NCBI RefSeq assembly: GCF_028710545.1
Contig: NZ_JAQTTX010000004.1
Coordinates: 1-64,000 of the forward strand
DNA length: 64,000 bases
Direction of reading: 5' to 3'
Origin: Halothiobacillus sp.
Lineage (GTDB): Bacteria > Pseudomonadota > Gammaproteobacteria > Halothiobacillales > Halothiobacillaceae
The notes under the pieces were generated by a model. The model had not been told where the DNA came from. It saw only the letters and a program-made list of their open reading frames with translations, and ran no database searches. Below, piece after piece: positions 17,512 to 26,169 of this stretch. The position numbers and the translations under genes were made by a program. How positions within the stretch are numbered: the first letter of the stretch is position 1; each line of letters begins with the position of its first letter.

Positions 17512-18368
17512 CAGTTCTCTCGTTGTTGTTTGAGTTTTGTGAAGGCTTTCGACAGTTCAGTCCAGACCGGGCCCATACTCCCAGTGCCGACCGGATGCTC
17601 GTTGATACGGGTGATTGGTAACAGATCGCGTGTCGAGCTGGTCATGAACACTTCGGTCGCATCGAATAGACGATCAAAGGGAATCGGGGATTCGAGCAAA
17701 GGAATATGGCCTTGATCCTTGACCATATCGATCAGACGATTGCGTGTGACGCCACCGAGAATATGCGGTCCGAGCGGTGCTGTCAGCAAATCATCATCAA
17801 TCACGGCGAACAGATTCGAGGCGGCGCCCTCAAGCGCTATCCCTTCACGCACCATGATCGCCTCTACCGCACCGGCGGCGACCGCTTGTTGCCGCGCCAT
17901 GATATTCGGCAACAAATTCACGCTCTTGATATCGCACCGGCCCCAACGAAGGTCGGGCACGGTGATGGCCTTGGCACCGTGCGTACGAATCTCGGCACTC
18001 AAGGGCGAAATGGCGTTCGCGCTGGCCAGAACCGTGGGCGGCACGGGCGGGTTGGGATAGGCATGATCCCGCTTCGCCGGTGCGCCACGTGTCACCTGAA
18101 TATAGATCGACACATCGTCACTTGGGCACTCGGATACCAGGCGATTCATGACATCCATCCACTGCACGCGCGTCAGCGGGTCTTGAATGTCGATCTGTTC
18201 AAGGCTTCGCGTCAATCGGTCGAGATGAGCCCCGGCGCCAAACAAACGTCGGTTGAATGCCGGGATGACTTCATAGACGCCGTCGCCGAAAAGAAATCCT
18301 CGATCAAACGCGGATATGCGCGCTTGCTCGGGCGCGACCCACCGCCCGTTGAAGTAGACAGCCTGCAT
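17511..18368 (-). CDS. dat: D-amino acid aminotransferase (class IV PLP enzyme)
   Basis: A 285-residue fold-type IV aminotransferase. The N-terminal VYFNGRWVAPEQARISAFDRG and GDGVYEVIPAF segments, the PLP lysine in CDIKSVNLLPN (about residue 146) and the phosphate-binding LEGAASNLFAV and GVTRN stretches are typical of D-alanine aminotransferase rather than of the branched-chain enzyme. It would interconvert D-alanine and D-glutamate for peptidoglycan. It overlaps dacA by 1 bp and ybeD by 1 bp, so it is translationally coupled inside the cell-wall operon. Aminodeoxychorismate lyase is a more distant alternative. Confidence 0.88.
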   Translation of the reverse strand: MQAVYFNGRWVAPEQARISAFDRGFLFGDGVYEVIPAFNRRLFGAGAHLDRLTRSLEQIDIQDPLTRVQWMDVMNRLVSECPSDDVSIYIQVTRGAPAKRDHAYPNPPVPPTVLASANAISPLSAEIRTHGAKAITVPDLRWGRCDIKSVNLLPNIMARQQAVAAGAVEAIMVREGIALEGAASNLFAVIDDDLLTAPLGPHILGGVTRNRLIDMVKDQGHIPLLESPIPFDRLFDATEVFMTSSTRDLLPITRINEHPVGTGSMGPVWTELSKAFTKLKQQREN

Positions 18369-19645
18369 TACTTGAACCAGAGGCGAGCCGTATCAACCAT
18401 ACGCTTGAAAAAACCGCCTTCAGGTACGGCATTCAATGCCACGACATCACGTTCGGCGATGATCTTGTCACCGGCCTTGACCACCAGTTTGCCCACGGAT
18501 TGATCCGCGGCCAAAGGCGCTATGAGCTTGGGATTGATGGTCATGGACACGGAGAGGTTCTTGGCCTGAGCCTTGGTTACCAATACCACCAGATCTTTTT
18601 CCAAGCCGACAGGAACCTGATCGGCCGTGCCCTTGAATACATCGGGCGTAGCCAGCACTTGCTTGGCCTGACGAACAGGTACATTTTCATAGAAACGGAA
18701 GCCGTAATTCAGCAGCGCTTCAGCTTCATTGTTACGCGCATCATCACTCGCCGTACCCAGCACGACAGCAATCAAACGCATCCCGTTCTGCTGGCCGGAG
18801 GTGGCCAGACAAAAGCCTGCTTCCTCGGTGTGTCCGGTTTTGCCACCATCAACCCAGTTATCGCGAAACAACAGTTTTTCCCGGTTGTATTGCTTGATGC
18901 CGTTCCAGGTAAATTCCTTTTGGCGGAAAAATTCGTGGTAATAATCGGGAAATTGTTTAACCAAGGCATTAAACAGCGTGCTGATATCGCGCGCCGACAT
19001 CACATGGCCATCGGCCGGCCAACCGGTCGGATCTTCATAATGGGTGTTTGTCATGCCAAGCTTCTTGGCGGTTGCGTTCATCAACGACACGAAACTCTGC
19101 TCGTTACCGCCGACGTATTCGGCCAAAGCCGTCGCGGCATCGTTGCCTGATTGAACAATCATACCCATGAGCAAATTCTTGACGCTGACTTGCTTGCCCA
19201 CTTCAATAAACATCTTGGAGCCTTGCATTTGCCAGGCTTTCTTACTGATGGTGACCATATCATCCATGTGGATTTGGCCAGACTTAAGTGCACTGAACAC
19301 AAGGTACGAGGTCATCAACTTGGTGATACTTGCCGGAGGCACCGGTTCATCGGCATTTTTCTGGACGATGATCTGCCCGGTATTCGCATCGAGCAGCACA
19401 TAGGAACGAGCGGACAAAACAGGGGCACCCGGAACCGGCATAGCAACCTGTGCCACCGGTGTCGATGGGGCGGCAGGCTGATTTTTCTGAGGTGAAACGG
19501 CCGTGGTTTCTGCCTGTGCGGGCACATAAAGAATCGCACTCGCAGCAAAGGCCAGGCCAGCAGCCAACAGGCGCGGCATGAAACGAGCGCGAAGCGCAGA
19601 GCGTGTGTGTTGTTTCTTCATATCAGTACTATTGTTCTCTCTCAT
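18368..19645 (-). CDS. dacA: D-alanyl-D-alanine carboxypeptidase (PBP5/6 type)
   Basis: A 425-residue low-molecular-weight penicillin-binding protein. A signal peptide ends near VPAQAE (about residue 45). The serine acyl-enzyme motif is SITK in PPASITKLMT, followed by SGND and then KTG in DGGKTGHTEEAG. The C-terminal beta domain ends in an amphipathic helix (FFKRMVDTARLWFK) that anchors the enzyme to the outer face of the inner membrane. It trims the terminal D-Ala from pentapeptides. An Ala/Pro-rich linker precedes the catalytic domain. The ATG overlaps the rlpA stop by 4 bp; an internal ATG at 19621 is an alternative start. Confidence 0.95.
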   Translation of the reverse strand: MRENNSTDMKKQHTRSALRARFMPRLLAAGLAFAASAILYVPAQAETTAVSPQKNQPAAPSTPVAQVAMPVPGAPVLSARSYVLLDANTGQIIVQKNADEPVPPASITKLMTSYLVFSALKSGQIHMDDMVTISKKAWQMQGSKMFIEVGKQVSVKNLLMGMIVQSGNDAATALAEYVGGNEQSFVSLMNATAKKLGMTNTHYEDPTGWPADGHVMSARDISTLFNALVKQFPDYYHEFFRQKEFTWNGIKQYNREKLLFRDNWVDGGKTGHTEEAGFCLATSGQQNGMRLIAVVLGTASDDARNNEAEALLNYGFRFYENVPVRQAKQVLATPDVFKGTADQVPVGLEKDLVVLVTKAQAKNLSVSMTINPKLIAPLAADQSVGKLVVKAGDKIIAERDVVALNAVPEGGFFKRMVDTARLWFK

Positions 19646-20502
19646 TGTTCCACTACCATCTGCGCATTTTCAAAACCGATTGTTCTTAATTGATCCATGA
19701 GGCGGTCGTAGTCCGCGAGCGATGCCACCGGACCAACCCGCACGCGATTCAAGGCCCCGAAGGGCGTAACCGACACGGCGGTGATTCCCGCCTGAGCCAG
19801 GCGTTGTTGCACGCTGATCACATGGCCCATTTCGCCGAAAGCACCCACCTGAATGAATACATCCTGCCCCCAGACCGCGTGCGGCAGACTGGCAGCCGCC
19901 GAAACCGCTGGCGCACTGGCAACAGGCGCGGGTGATGCCGGAAGCGTCGGCGCCCCGGACACGATGCTTTGCGACGTGGGTATCGGCGTATCCGGCGTGA
20001 TGGATCGAACATCCACCATGGCCGTGCCCCGGCCGATCATGCCGATTTTCTTGGCCGCCGCATACGATAAATCAATGATGCGGTTCGACACGAAAGGACC
20101 ACGATCGTTCACCCGTACAACCACCTGTTTGCCATTTTCCAAATTCGTCACCAGGACGTAGGAAGGAATGCGCAAGGTTTTGTGCGCGGCGGTCATTGCG
20201 TACATGTTATAGCGCTCGCCACTGGATGTGGATTTGCTCTGGAAGTTCGGTCCGTACCATGAAGCCACGCCTTGCGCATCGTACCCGTCATTGCTGCCCA
20301 GCACATGATAAGTGCGCCCGAGCACGGTATAAGACGGTGGATTAAGGCGAGATGGCTGGGGCTCAAAACGCGGCACTGCGTTGGTTGTTGCCGCCTCGCC
20401 GGGATTGACTCGATTTACCGTTGAACAACCGGACAACAACGCGGTTGCCATCAAAACGGCTACCGGCCACATGCCGTTCACATTCAAGCGGATCTGATTC
20501 AC
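19642..20502 (-). CDS. rlpA: RlpA septal lytic transglycosylase lipoprotein
   Basis: A 286-residue lipoprotein: a signal peptide with the lipobox LLSGC (Cys at about 26), a double-psi beta-barrel domain (GVASWYGPNFQSKSTSSGER, then VRVNDRGPFVSNRIIDLS) with the catalytic Asp/His region, and a C-terminal SPOR domain (FIQVGAFGEMGHVISVQQRL) that binds denuded glycan at the septum. A Pro/Ala/Ser linker separates them. It cleaves glycan strands lacking stem peptides. It overlaps mltB and dacA by 4 bp each. Confidence 0.94.
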   Translation of the reverse strand: MNQIRLNVNGMWPVAVLMATALLSGCSTVNRVNPGEAATTNAVPRFEPQPSRLNPPSYTVLGRTYHVLGSNDGYDAQGVASWYGPNFQSKSTSSGERYNMYAMTAAHKTLRIPSYVLVTNLENGKQVVVRVNDRGPFVSNRIIDLSYAAAKKIGMIGRGTAMVDVRSITPDTPIPTSQSIVSGAPTLPASPAPVASAPAVSAAASLPHAVWGQDVFIQVGAFGEMGHVISVQQRLAQAGITAVSVTPFGALNRVRVGPVASLADYDRLMDQLRTIGFENAQMVVEQ

Positions 20503-21641
20503 GGATTCGGAGCCTGCGTTTGGGCAGCCTTGACCGGTGACGAGTCAGCGGCTGCCAATTCATCCCGAGCGGCCTGCACGGCCTGACTCAACTGCCAGAC
20601 GGCCATCGCGTACAGGGTGCTATGGTTATAGCGGGTAATCACATAGAAATTATCCAGGCCAACCCAGTACTCCACTTTATTGGTACCGGTCAGCGTGAAG
20701 AGCATGACCTTCTCATCCTTCGGCAGATACAGATCTTCCGGCAACGCGACACCCAGTGAGCGTAACTCGCCAATCGTGATTTTGGGTTTAAGATCACGTC
20801 CGGTATTGAGCTTGTCCGCAACCGCGGCTGCCTGCTGCTTGTCGATGTCAATCGGGAAGCCGACCGGCGCACCCGGCATCCAGCCATGTTCGGCGAAATA
20901 ATTCGCCACACTGGCGAACACGTCCGCATCGCTATGCCACAGATCGCAGCGGCCATCGCCATCGCCATCCACCGCCAGCTCAAGATAACTCGACGGGATA
21001 AATTGGGGCATACCCATCGCACCGGCGTAACTTCCAAGCGCAGTATTGAGATCGATGTGCTCCTTGGCCGCCAGTGTGAAAAAGTCGGCAAGCTGCCCAC
21101 GGAAGAAAGCGCCGCGTTTGGGATAATCAAACCCGAGCGTCGCCAGTGCATCGATGACGCGGTAACTGCCCATACGCTGGCCGTAGAAGGTTTCAACACC
21201 CACGATCGCCACAATGATGGCGGGGGAAACACGGTACTTCTTGCTGATCGCCGCAAGTTCAGCGGCGTGATCATTCCAGAAGGCTACACCGGCGGCAATG
21301 CGCTTGGGCGTAATGAAAATCGGTCGATACTGAGCCCAGGTTTTGGATTCGGCGGGGCGATTCATCGCATCGACAATACTTTGCTGATATTTCGCCGCAT
21401 CCAGCCACTGCTGGATTTCCGTTTGGGGCAGACCGGTCTTTTGTGCGGCTTCACGCGCGAATTCACGCACATCGGCGCGCGCCGCATAATTTCCCGGCGG
21501 CTTCGCACCCTCATCATCGGCTAAAGCAGGCAGGCAAACAGCACTCAGGCCCAAGGTAAAGGCAGACAGAAGCACGCCCAACCACTTCCCGCTCCAAACC
21601 GAATGCTTCATCTTGGAATTTTTCAACGCGCGCTCACTCAT
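20499..21641 (-). CDS. mltB: Lytic murein transglycosylase B
   Basis: A 380-residue member of the MltB family (SLT 3). A signal peptide (WLGVLLSAFTLGLSAVCLPALA) ends near residue 42. No lipobox is evident, so it appears soluble in the periplasm, unlike E. coli MltB. The catalytic glutamate lies in AIVGVETFYGQRMG, and the family motifs GSYAGAMGMPQFIPSSY and DGDGDGRCDLW are complete. It makes 1,6-anhydromuramyl ends during sacculus growth. Start and stop overlap rodA and rlpA by 4 bp each. Confidence 0.93.
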   Translation of the reverse strand: MSERALKNSKMKHSVWSGKWLGVLLSAFTLGLSAVCLPALADDEGAKPPGNYAARADVREFAREAAQKTGLPQTEIQQWLDAAKYQQSIVDAMNRPAESKTWAQYRPIFITPKRIAAGVAFWNDHAAELAAISKKYRVSPAIIVAIVGVETFYGQRMGSYRVIDALATLGFDYPKRGAFFRGQLADFFTLAAKEHIDLNTALGSYAGAMGMPQFIPSSYLELAVDGDGDGRCDLWHSDADVFASVANYFAEHGWMPGAPVGFPIDIDKQQAAAVADKLNTGRDLKPKITIGELRSLGVALPEDLYLPKDEKVMLFTLTGTNKVEYWVGLDNFYVITRYNHSTLYAMAVWQLSQAVQAARDELAAADSSPVKAAQTQAPNP

Positions 21642-22846
21642 CGTTCATGCCCCAAAAAACTCCGTTGCGTTCGAATACTCATCAGCATACCCAAGGCGAT
21701 CATGATGGTCACCAGTGCCGTGCCGCCATAGCTCATCAAGGGGAGCGGCACACCAACCACCGGCAAAATGCCGATCACCATGCCCGCATTGACAAAAACA
21801 TAAACCAGAAAGGTCATGGAAATGGCGGCGGCCAGCATGCGGCCGGCGGTGGACTCCGCATAAGCGGCAATATAAAGCCCGCGCCAGATAACAGCCAGGT
21901 ACAGGCCAAAGAGCAGAATCAAGCCCATCAAACCGAACTCTTCGGCATAAACGGCAAGAATGAAATCGGTGGTTCCTTCCGGCAGAAAGTTCAAATGCGA
22001 CTGGGTGCCTTGCAGCCAACCCACGCCCCAGATACCGCCCGATCCAATCGCAATCATCGATTGGATGGTGTGATAACCCGCCCCCAAAGGGTCGGCCATG
22101 GGGTTGAACAGCGTCAGCACGCGTTCCTTTTGATAGTCGTGCATCACGTAAAACCACATCAATGGCGCAGCAGCGGATATCGCCAGAACAAAACCCAGCA
22201 CGTACCACCAAGACAACCCGGCGAAAAACAGTACGAACAGCCCGGCCGTCATGACCAGGATGGCGGTGCCCAGATCGGGCTGCATCACAATCAAGACCGT
22301 AGGCACCGCAACCAGAATCAGGGCAATCACCACGTCAAGAAACCGCGGAGGCAGCGGTCGCCGGGCCAAAAACCAGGCCAGCATCATCGGCATGCCGAGT
22401 TTGAGAATTTCAGCGGGTTGGAAGCGAATGAAGCCTAAGTCCAACCATCGTTGCGCGCCCTTCCCGACATCGCCGAACAAATGCACGGCCACCAGCAGCA
22501 CGACAACAAACCCGAACAACCACGGCGCAATGGCGAAAAAGAAACGTTGCGGAACCTGAGCGATGGCGAGCATCAGCAAAAAGGCGAGCGCAAAGCGGAA
22601 TGCACTTTTCTCAACCCAGATCACGCTCTGGTCGGAGGCAGAATAACCCGCCACCAAACCGATCGCGGCGATCAGCATCAGGAAAAAAAGCAGGACCGGG
22701 TCGTAATTGATACGCCTGATCAGAGAAAGAAGCCCAAGGAAAAACCACTTCGCGCCTTCATGTTTGCCGAAATCGCTGCTTCGGTTCAGACGATCGAGCA
22801 CTGGCCCTCGCCCCGAGATGCCCGCTTTGGGTTGCTCAGTCGCCAT
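21638..22846 (-). CDS. rodA: Rod-shape SEDS glycosyltransferase RodA
   Basis: A 402-residue SEDS protein with about ten hydrophobic segments. The signature region LGWLQGTQSHLNFLPEGTTDFI (in two halves around residue 290) and the C-terminal GVPLPLMSYGGTALVT motif are intact, as is the catalytic Asp region near KGAQRWLDLG. It polymerises glycan in the elongasome with PBP2. It overlaps mrdA, its partner gene, by 11 bp. An N-terminal extension of about 40 residues precedes the first helix. Confidence 0.96.
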   Translation of the reverse strand: MATEQPKAGISGRGPVLDRLNRSSDFGKHEGAKWFFLGLLSLIRRINYDPVLLFFLMLIAAIGLVAGYSASDQSVIWVEKSAFRFALAFLLMLAIAQVPQRFFFAIAPWLFGFVVVLLVAVHLFGDVGKGAQRWLDLGFIRFQPAEILKLGMPMMLAWFLARRPLPPRFLDVVIALILVAVPTVLIVMQPDLGTAILVMTAGLFVLFFAGLSWWYVLGFVLAISAAAPLMWFYVMHDYQKERVLTLFNPMADPLGAGYHTIQSMIAIGSGGIWGVGWLQGTQSHLNFLPEGTTDFILAVYAEEFGLMGLILLFGLYLAVIWRGLYIAAYAESTAGRMLAAAISMTFLVYVFVNAGMVIGILPVVGVPLPLMSYGGTALVTIMIALGMLMSIRTQRSFLGHER

Positions 22847-24719
22847 GTTTCACGAACTCCATCTTAACTGTCTTTTTGGGTTCGAAGCCGAGGTAATAGT
22901 CCATGACACGCCGAGCGACAGGCGCGGCCGTCCCCGAACCGCTGCCTCCATGCTCGGCCATTACCGCGACGGCGATTTTCGGATCATCATACGGCGCAAA
23001 ACCAATGAAAACAGCATGATCGTGCAACTTCTTCGCCAGATCCTTGGCGTTATAACTTGCATTTTGCGCTACGGTGAAGACTTGGGCGGTACCCGTTTTA
23101 CCGGCGATCAGATACGGGGCCGCTATCCTTCTTGCCGTGCCGTGCGGGCTGTTGATGACATCAAACATGCCGTGGCGCACGTCATTCCAGAAGCTCGGGC
23201 TCTTGAGTTCTATGCTCGGTTCCTTGTCTTTATTGCTGGCCACCAACCAGGGACGGTAACGTTTTCCGGATTCGGCAAGAATCGATGTGGTCTGCGCCAA
23301 CTGCAATACCGTGGTCAGCATATAGCCCTGCCCGATGCCGGCAATGACCGTCTCGCCGGGATACCAGGGTAAATTCTTGGTTTTACGCTTCCATTCTGGC
23401 GATGGCACCAGACCAGACGACTCACCGGGCAGATCAATCCCGGTTTTCCGCCCCAAACCAAACTCAGTCAAGAACGCATGCATAGGATCGATGCCCATCC
23501 GATAGGCCAGATCATAGAAATACACATCACAAGACTGCGTGATGGCTTGATCCAGATCAACCCAGCCGTGTCCCCATTTGCGCCAGTCGCGGTAGTGGTG
23601 TTTATCTCCGGGAATCTGGAAATACGGTCCGGCGAAGAATTTCTTGTTCGGGTCAAGGAAACCATATTGCAGGCCCGCCAAGGCCATGACGGGCTTGATG
23701 GTCGAGCCCGGTGGATAGGTAGCCGTGATGGCCCGATCAAACAAGGGGCGCTCAGGATCGTTCAGCAGCGCTTGATAGTTCTTGTGACTGATGCCATCGA
23801 CAAACAGATTGGGATCGAAACTCGGCCGTGACACCATCGCCTTGATCGCGCCCGTTGTCGGGTCTTCCGCCACCACGGCGCCACTGTACGAGCCAAGTGC
23901 AGCCGCAGCGATACCCTGCAAAGGCACATCCAGCGTGAGGTGGATATCCTGACCGGCAACCGGTGGTACAACCTTGAGCACCTTGACGACACGCCCCACA
24001 GCATCGACTTCCACCGTCTTGAAGCCGGGCTTGCCGTGCAAGACATCTTCGTATTCCCGCTCGATGCCGGACTTGCCGATGTATTGGGTACCCTGATACA
24101 GGTCGGCATTGATTCGTTTGAGGTCGGCCACATTGATTCGGCCGACGTAGCCGACCACGTGGGCCAGAAGTTGCCGGTAGGGATAGACCCGTTTTAAGCT
24201 GGATTCCACGGAGACACCGGGCAACCAGGGTTGCAACTGGGCCAGTTTGGCCATTTCCACGGGTGTCAGATCCGATTTCACCAGAATCGGATCGAATGAA
24301 CGACCGAATTTGATCCGTTCTTTCAGATCGTGCAAGGTATCGTCATCGAGCTTGAGCACCTGCTGCAGCATCGAGAGCTCTCGTTTGAGATCGTCCGCAT
24401 CCTCCGGCACGATTTGCGCCTGATACGTGGCCACATTGTCGGCCACGACGCGGCCGCCATCGTCAAAAATGCGACCCCGCTCAGGCGGGATCACCAATGT
24501 TCGTGTGCGGTTGTTTTCCGCCATCTCGGAAAAATGCTCATGGCGATCCACCTGTAGAAAGGCGGCACGCCACAACAGAACGGTAAATACCAACAAGGCA
24601 ATCAGCGCCGCAAGCAGCACCCGACGTCGAAAAATCTGTCGACTGAGATGCCGATCATTCAGGCGGCGATCATAGGCACGATTGATATGCGCATCGCGAA
24701 TGGCTTCTCTGATACTCAT
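22836..24719 (-). CDS. mrdA: Penicillin-binding protein 2 (elongasome transpeptidase)
   Basis: A 627-residue class B PBP. A cytoplasmic basic tail and one transmembrane anchor (LLAALIALLVFTVLLW, about 33-50) lead into the pedestal domain and then the transpeptidase domain: STIK in YPPGSTIKPV, SCD in ITQSCDVYFYD, and KTG in AGKTGTAQV. It cross-links peptidoglycan in the side wall with RodA. It is the first gene of the coupled rod-shape cluster, 71 bp downstream of ppa. The rsfS and rlmH genes that precede it in E. coli are absent here. Confidence 0.96.
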   Translation of the reverse strand: MSIREAIRDAHINRAYDRRLNDRHLSRQIFRRRVLLAALIALLVFTVLLWRAAFLQVDRHEHFSEMAENNRTRTLVIPPERGRIFDDGGRVVADNVATYQAQIVPEDADDLKRELSMLQQVLKLDDDTLHDLKERIKFGRSFDPILVKSDLTPVEMAKLAQLQPWLPGVSVESSLKRVYPYRQLLAHVVGYVGRINVADLKRINADLYQGTQYIGKSGIEREYEDVLHGKPGFKTVEVDAVGRVVKVLKVVPPVAGQDIHLTLDVPLQGIAAAALGSYSGAVVAEDPTTGAIKAMVSRPSFDPNLFVDGISHKNYQALLNDPERPLFDRAITATYPPGSTIKPVMALAGLQYGFLDPNKKFFAGPYFQIPGDKHHYRDWRKWGHGWVDLDQAITQSCDVYFYDLAYRMGIDPMHAFLTEFGLGRKTGIDLPGESSGLVPSPEWKRKTKNLPWYPGETVIAGIGQGYMLTTVLQLAQTTSILAESGKRYRPWLVASNKDKEPSIELKSPSFWNDVRHGMFDVINSPHGTARRIAAPYLIAGKTGTAQVFTVAQNASYNAKDLAKKLHDHAVFIGFAPYDDPKIAVAVMAEHGGSGSGTAAPVARRVMDYYLGFEPKKTVKMEFVKHGD

Positions 24720-24790
24720 GCCAACCGCGCCCGGAATTCCAATGAACAGGGCTCAAATGAAAACGTTCTGTTCACGCCCACACCGCGGGA

Positions 24791-25321
24791 TCAAGCCTTC
24801 TGATAACGAGCGATGGACGCTTCGATTTCCGCACAGGCTGCCGCTTTATCGGCCCAGCCATCAACGCGCACCCACTTACCGGATTCAAGCGCTTTGTATT
24901 GCTCGAAGAAATGTTTGATTTGTGCCAGCAGCAAGGCCGGCAGATCAGTGGCTTCCTTGATTTCGTCGTACAGAGGAGACAACTTACTGTGCGGCACGGC
25001 AATGATCTTGGCGTCCACACCGGATTCGTCCGTCATCTTGAGCATGCCAACAGGGCGGGCGCGAATCACCGAGCCGGGCATCAGCGGCGTGGGCGTGACC
25101 ACCAACACATCCACCGGGTCACCATCTTCAGACAAGGTGTTGGGCACAAAGCCGTAGTTGGCCGGGTAGAACATGGCTGTCGCCATGAAGCGATCGACTA
25201 GCAGAGCGCCAGAGGCCTTGTCGACCTCATACTTGATCGGCGCGCCTTGGGCAGGAATTTCGATGACGACAAAAATATCTTCCGGTGCCGCTTTACCGGC
25301 AGGAATCTTGGCTAAATCCAT
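24791..25321 (-). CDS. ppa: Inorganic pyrophosphatase (family I)
   Basis: A 176-residue soluble pyrophosphatase, the same length as the E. coli enzyme. Metal-binding motif [10 protein letters not shown] and the active-site stretches [20 protein letters not shown] and [12 protein letters not shown] are present. It drives biosynthetic reactions by removing pyrophosphate. It is divergent from adk and could share a transcript with mrdA downstream, although the 71-bp gap leaves room for a separate promoter. Confidence 0.97.
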   Translation of the reverse strand: MDLAKIPAGKAAPEDIFVVIEIPAQGAPIKYEVDKASGALLVDRFMATAMFYPANYGFVPNTLSEDGDPVDVLVVTPTPLMPGSVIRARPVGMLKMTDESGVDAKIIAVPHSKLSPLYDEIKEATDLPALLLAQIKHFFEQYKALESGKWVRVDGWADKAAACAEIEASIARYQKA

Positions 25322-25498
25322 GGTTTTCTCCTAAAAATTGTGAACAGGACATGATGAAAAAGAAGGCACTCGGGTGATCAACCGACAATCTCGATACCGC
25401 GAGAAGCTAAAGTTTGCGTATTATACGGACTTTATTTTGGTCGCGCCGGTTCCGCCGACGTGCCAATACTTCTTGATCTTTTCTGGGAATATTCGTTC

Positions 25499-26152
25499 AT
25501 GCGTATCGTTCTACTCGGGGCGCCGGGCTCTGGCAAAGGCACACAGGCCAAAAAATTGGTCGATCACTACGGCGTGGTGCAGATTTCGACCGGAGATTTG
25601 CTTCGCGCCGCCGTGTCACAAGGCACCCCGCTGGGCCAGGCAGCCAAGGCAGCCATGGATGCGGGGCAGTTGGTCAGTGACGACATCGTCCTCGGCATGA
25701 TCAAGGAACGGCTCGATCAGGCCGATACCAAGCGCGGTTATATTCTCGATGGCTTCCCGCGCAACATTGCGCAAGCCGAAGCACTCGACGAGATGCTGGC
25801 CAATCTGAACCAGTCTCTTCAGGCTGCAATCGTCCTCGATGTTCCCTTCAAGGATCTGATGCAACGCCTCACCGGTCGCCAGACCTGCAGCCAATGCGGT
25901 GCGGTATTCAACAAATACACGCACCCCAGTGCAAAAACGGGCATCTGCGACGTCTGTGGCGGTGAACTCATCCAGCGGGCAGACGATAACGAGGCGACCG
26001 TCGAGAAGCGCCTCAAGGTCTTCGAAGAGCAAACGGCTCCTCTGATTGCATTTTACGAAAAGCAGAACAAACTGGCGCGAATCGATGGCACACAACCCAT
26101 TGACGACATCACCGAAGCATTCCACGACGTTCTGGCGCGCATGGCCACTTAG
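25499..26152 (+). CDS. adk: Adenylate kinase with zinc-type lid
   Basis: A 217-residue adenylate kinase (AMP + ATP to two ADP). The P-loop GAPGSGKGTQ is at residues 7-16, with DGFPRN and the LID domain following. The lid contains CSQC and CDVC, two cysteine pairs that should bind zinc, a feature common in Gram-positives and some proteobacteria but missing in E. coli Adk, which uses hydrogen bonds instead. The ATG at 25499 is chosen because homology starts there, not at the upstream in-frame ATG at 25460. It is divergent from ppa; lptD starts 17 bp after its stop. Confidence 0.96.
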   Translation: MRIVLLGAPGSGKGTQAKKLVDHYGVVQISTGDLLRAAVSQGTPLGQAAKAAMDAGQLVSDDIVLGMIKERLDQADTKRGYILDGFPRNIAQAEALDEMLANLNQSLQAAIVLDVPFKDLMQRLTGRQTCSQCGAVFNKYTHPSAKTGICDVCGGELIQRADDNEATVEKRLKVFEEQTAPLIAFYEKQNKLARIDGTQPIDDITEAFHDVLARMAT

Positions 26153-26169
26153 CAGGAACAAGATTCAGG

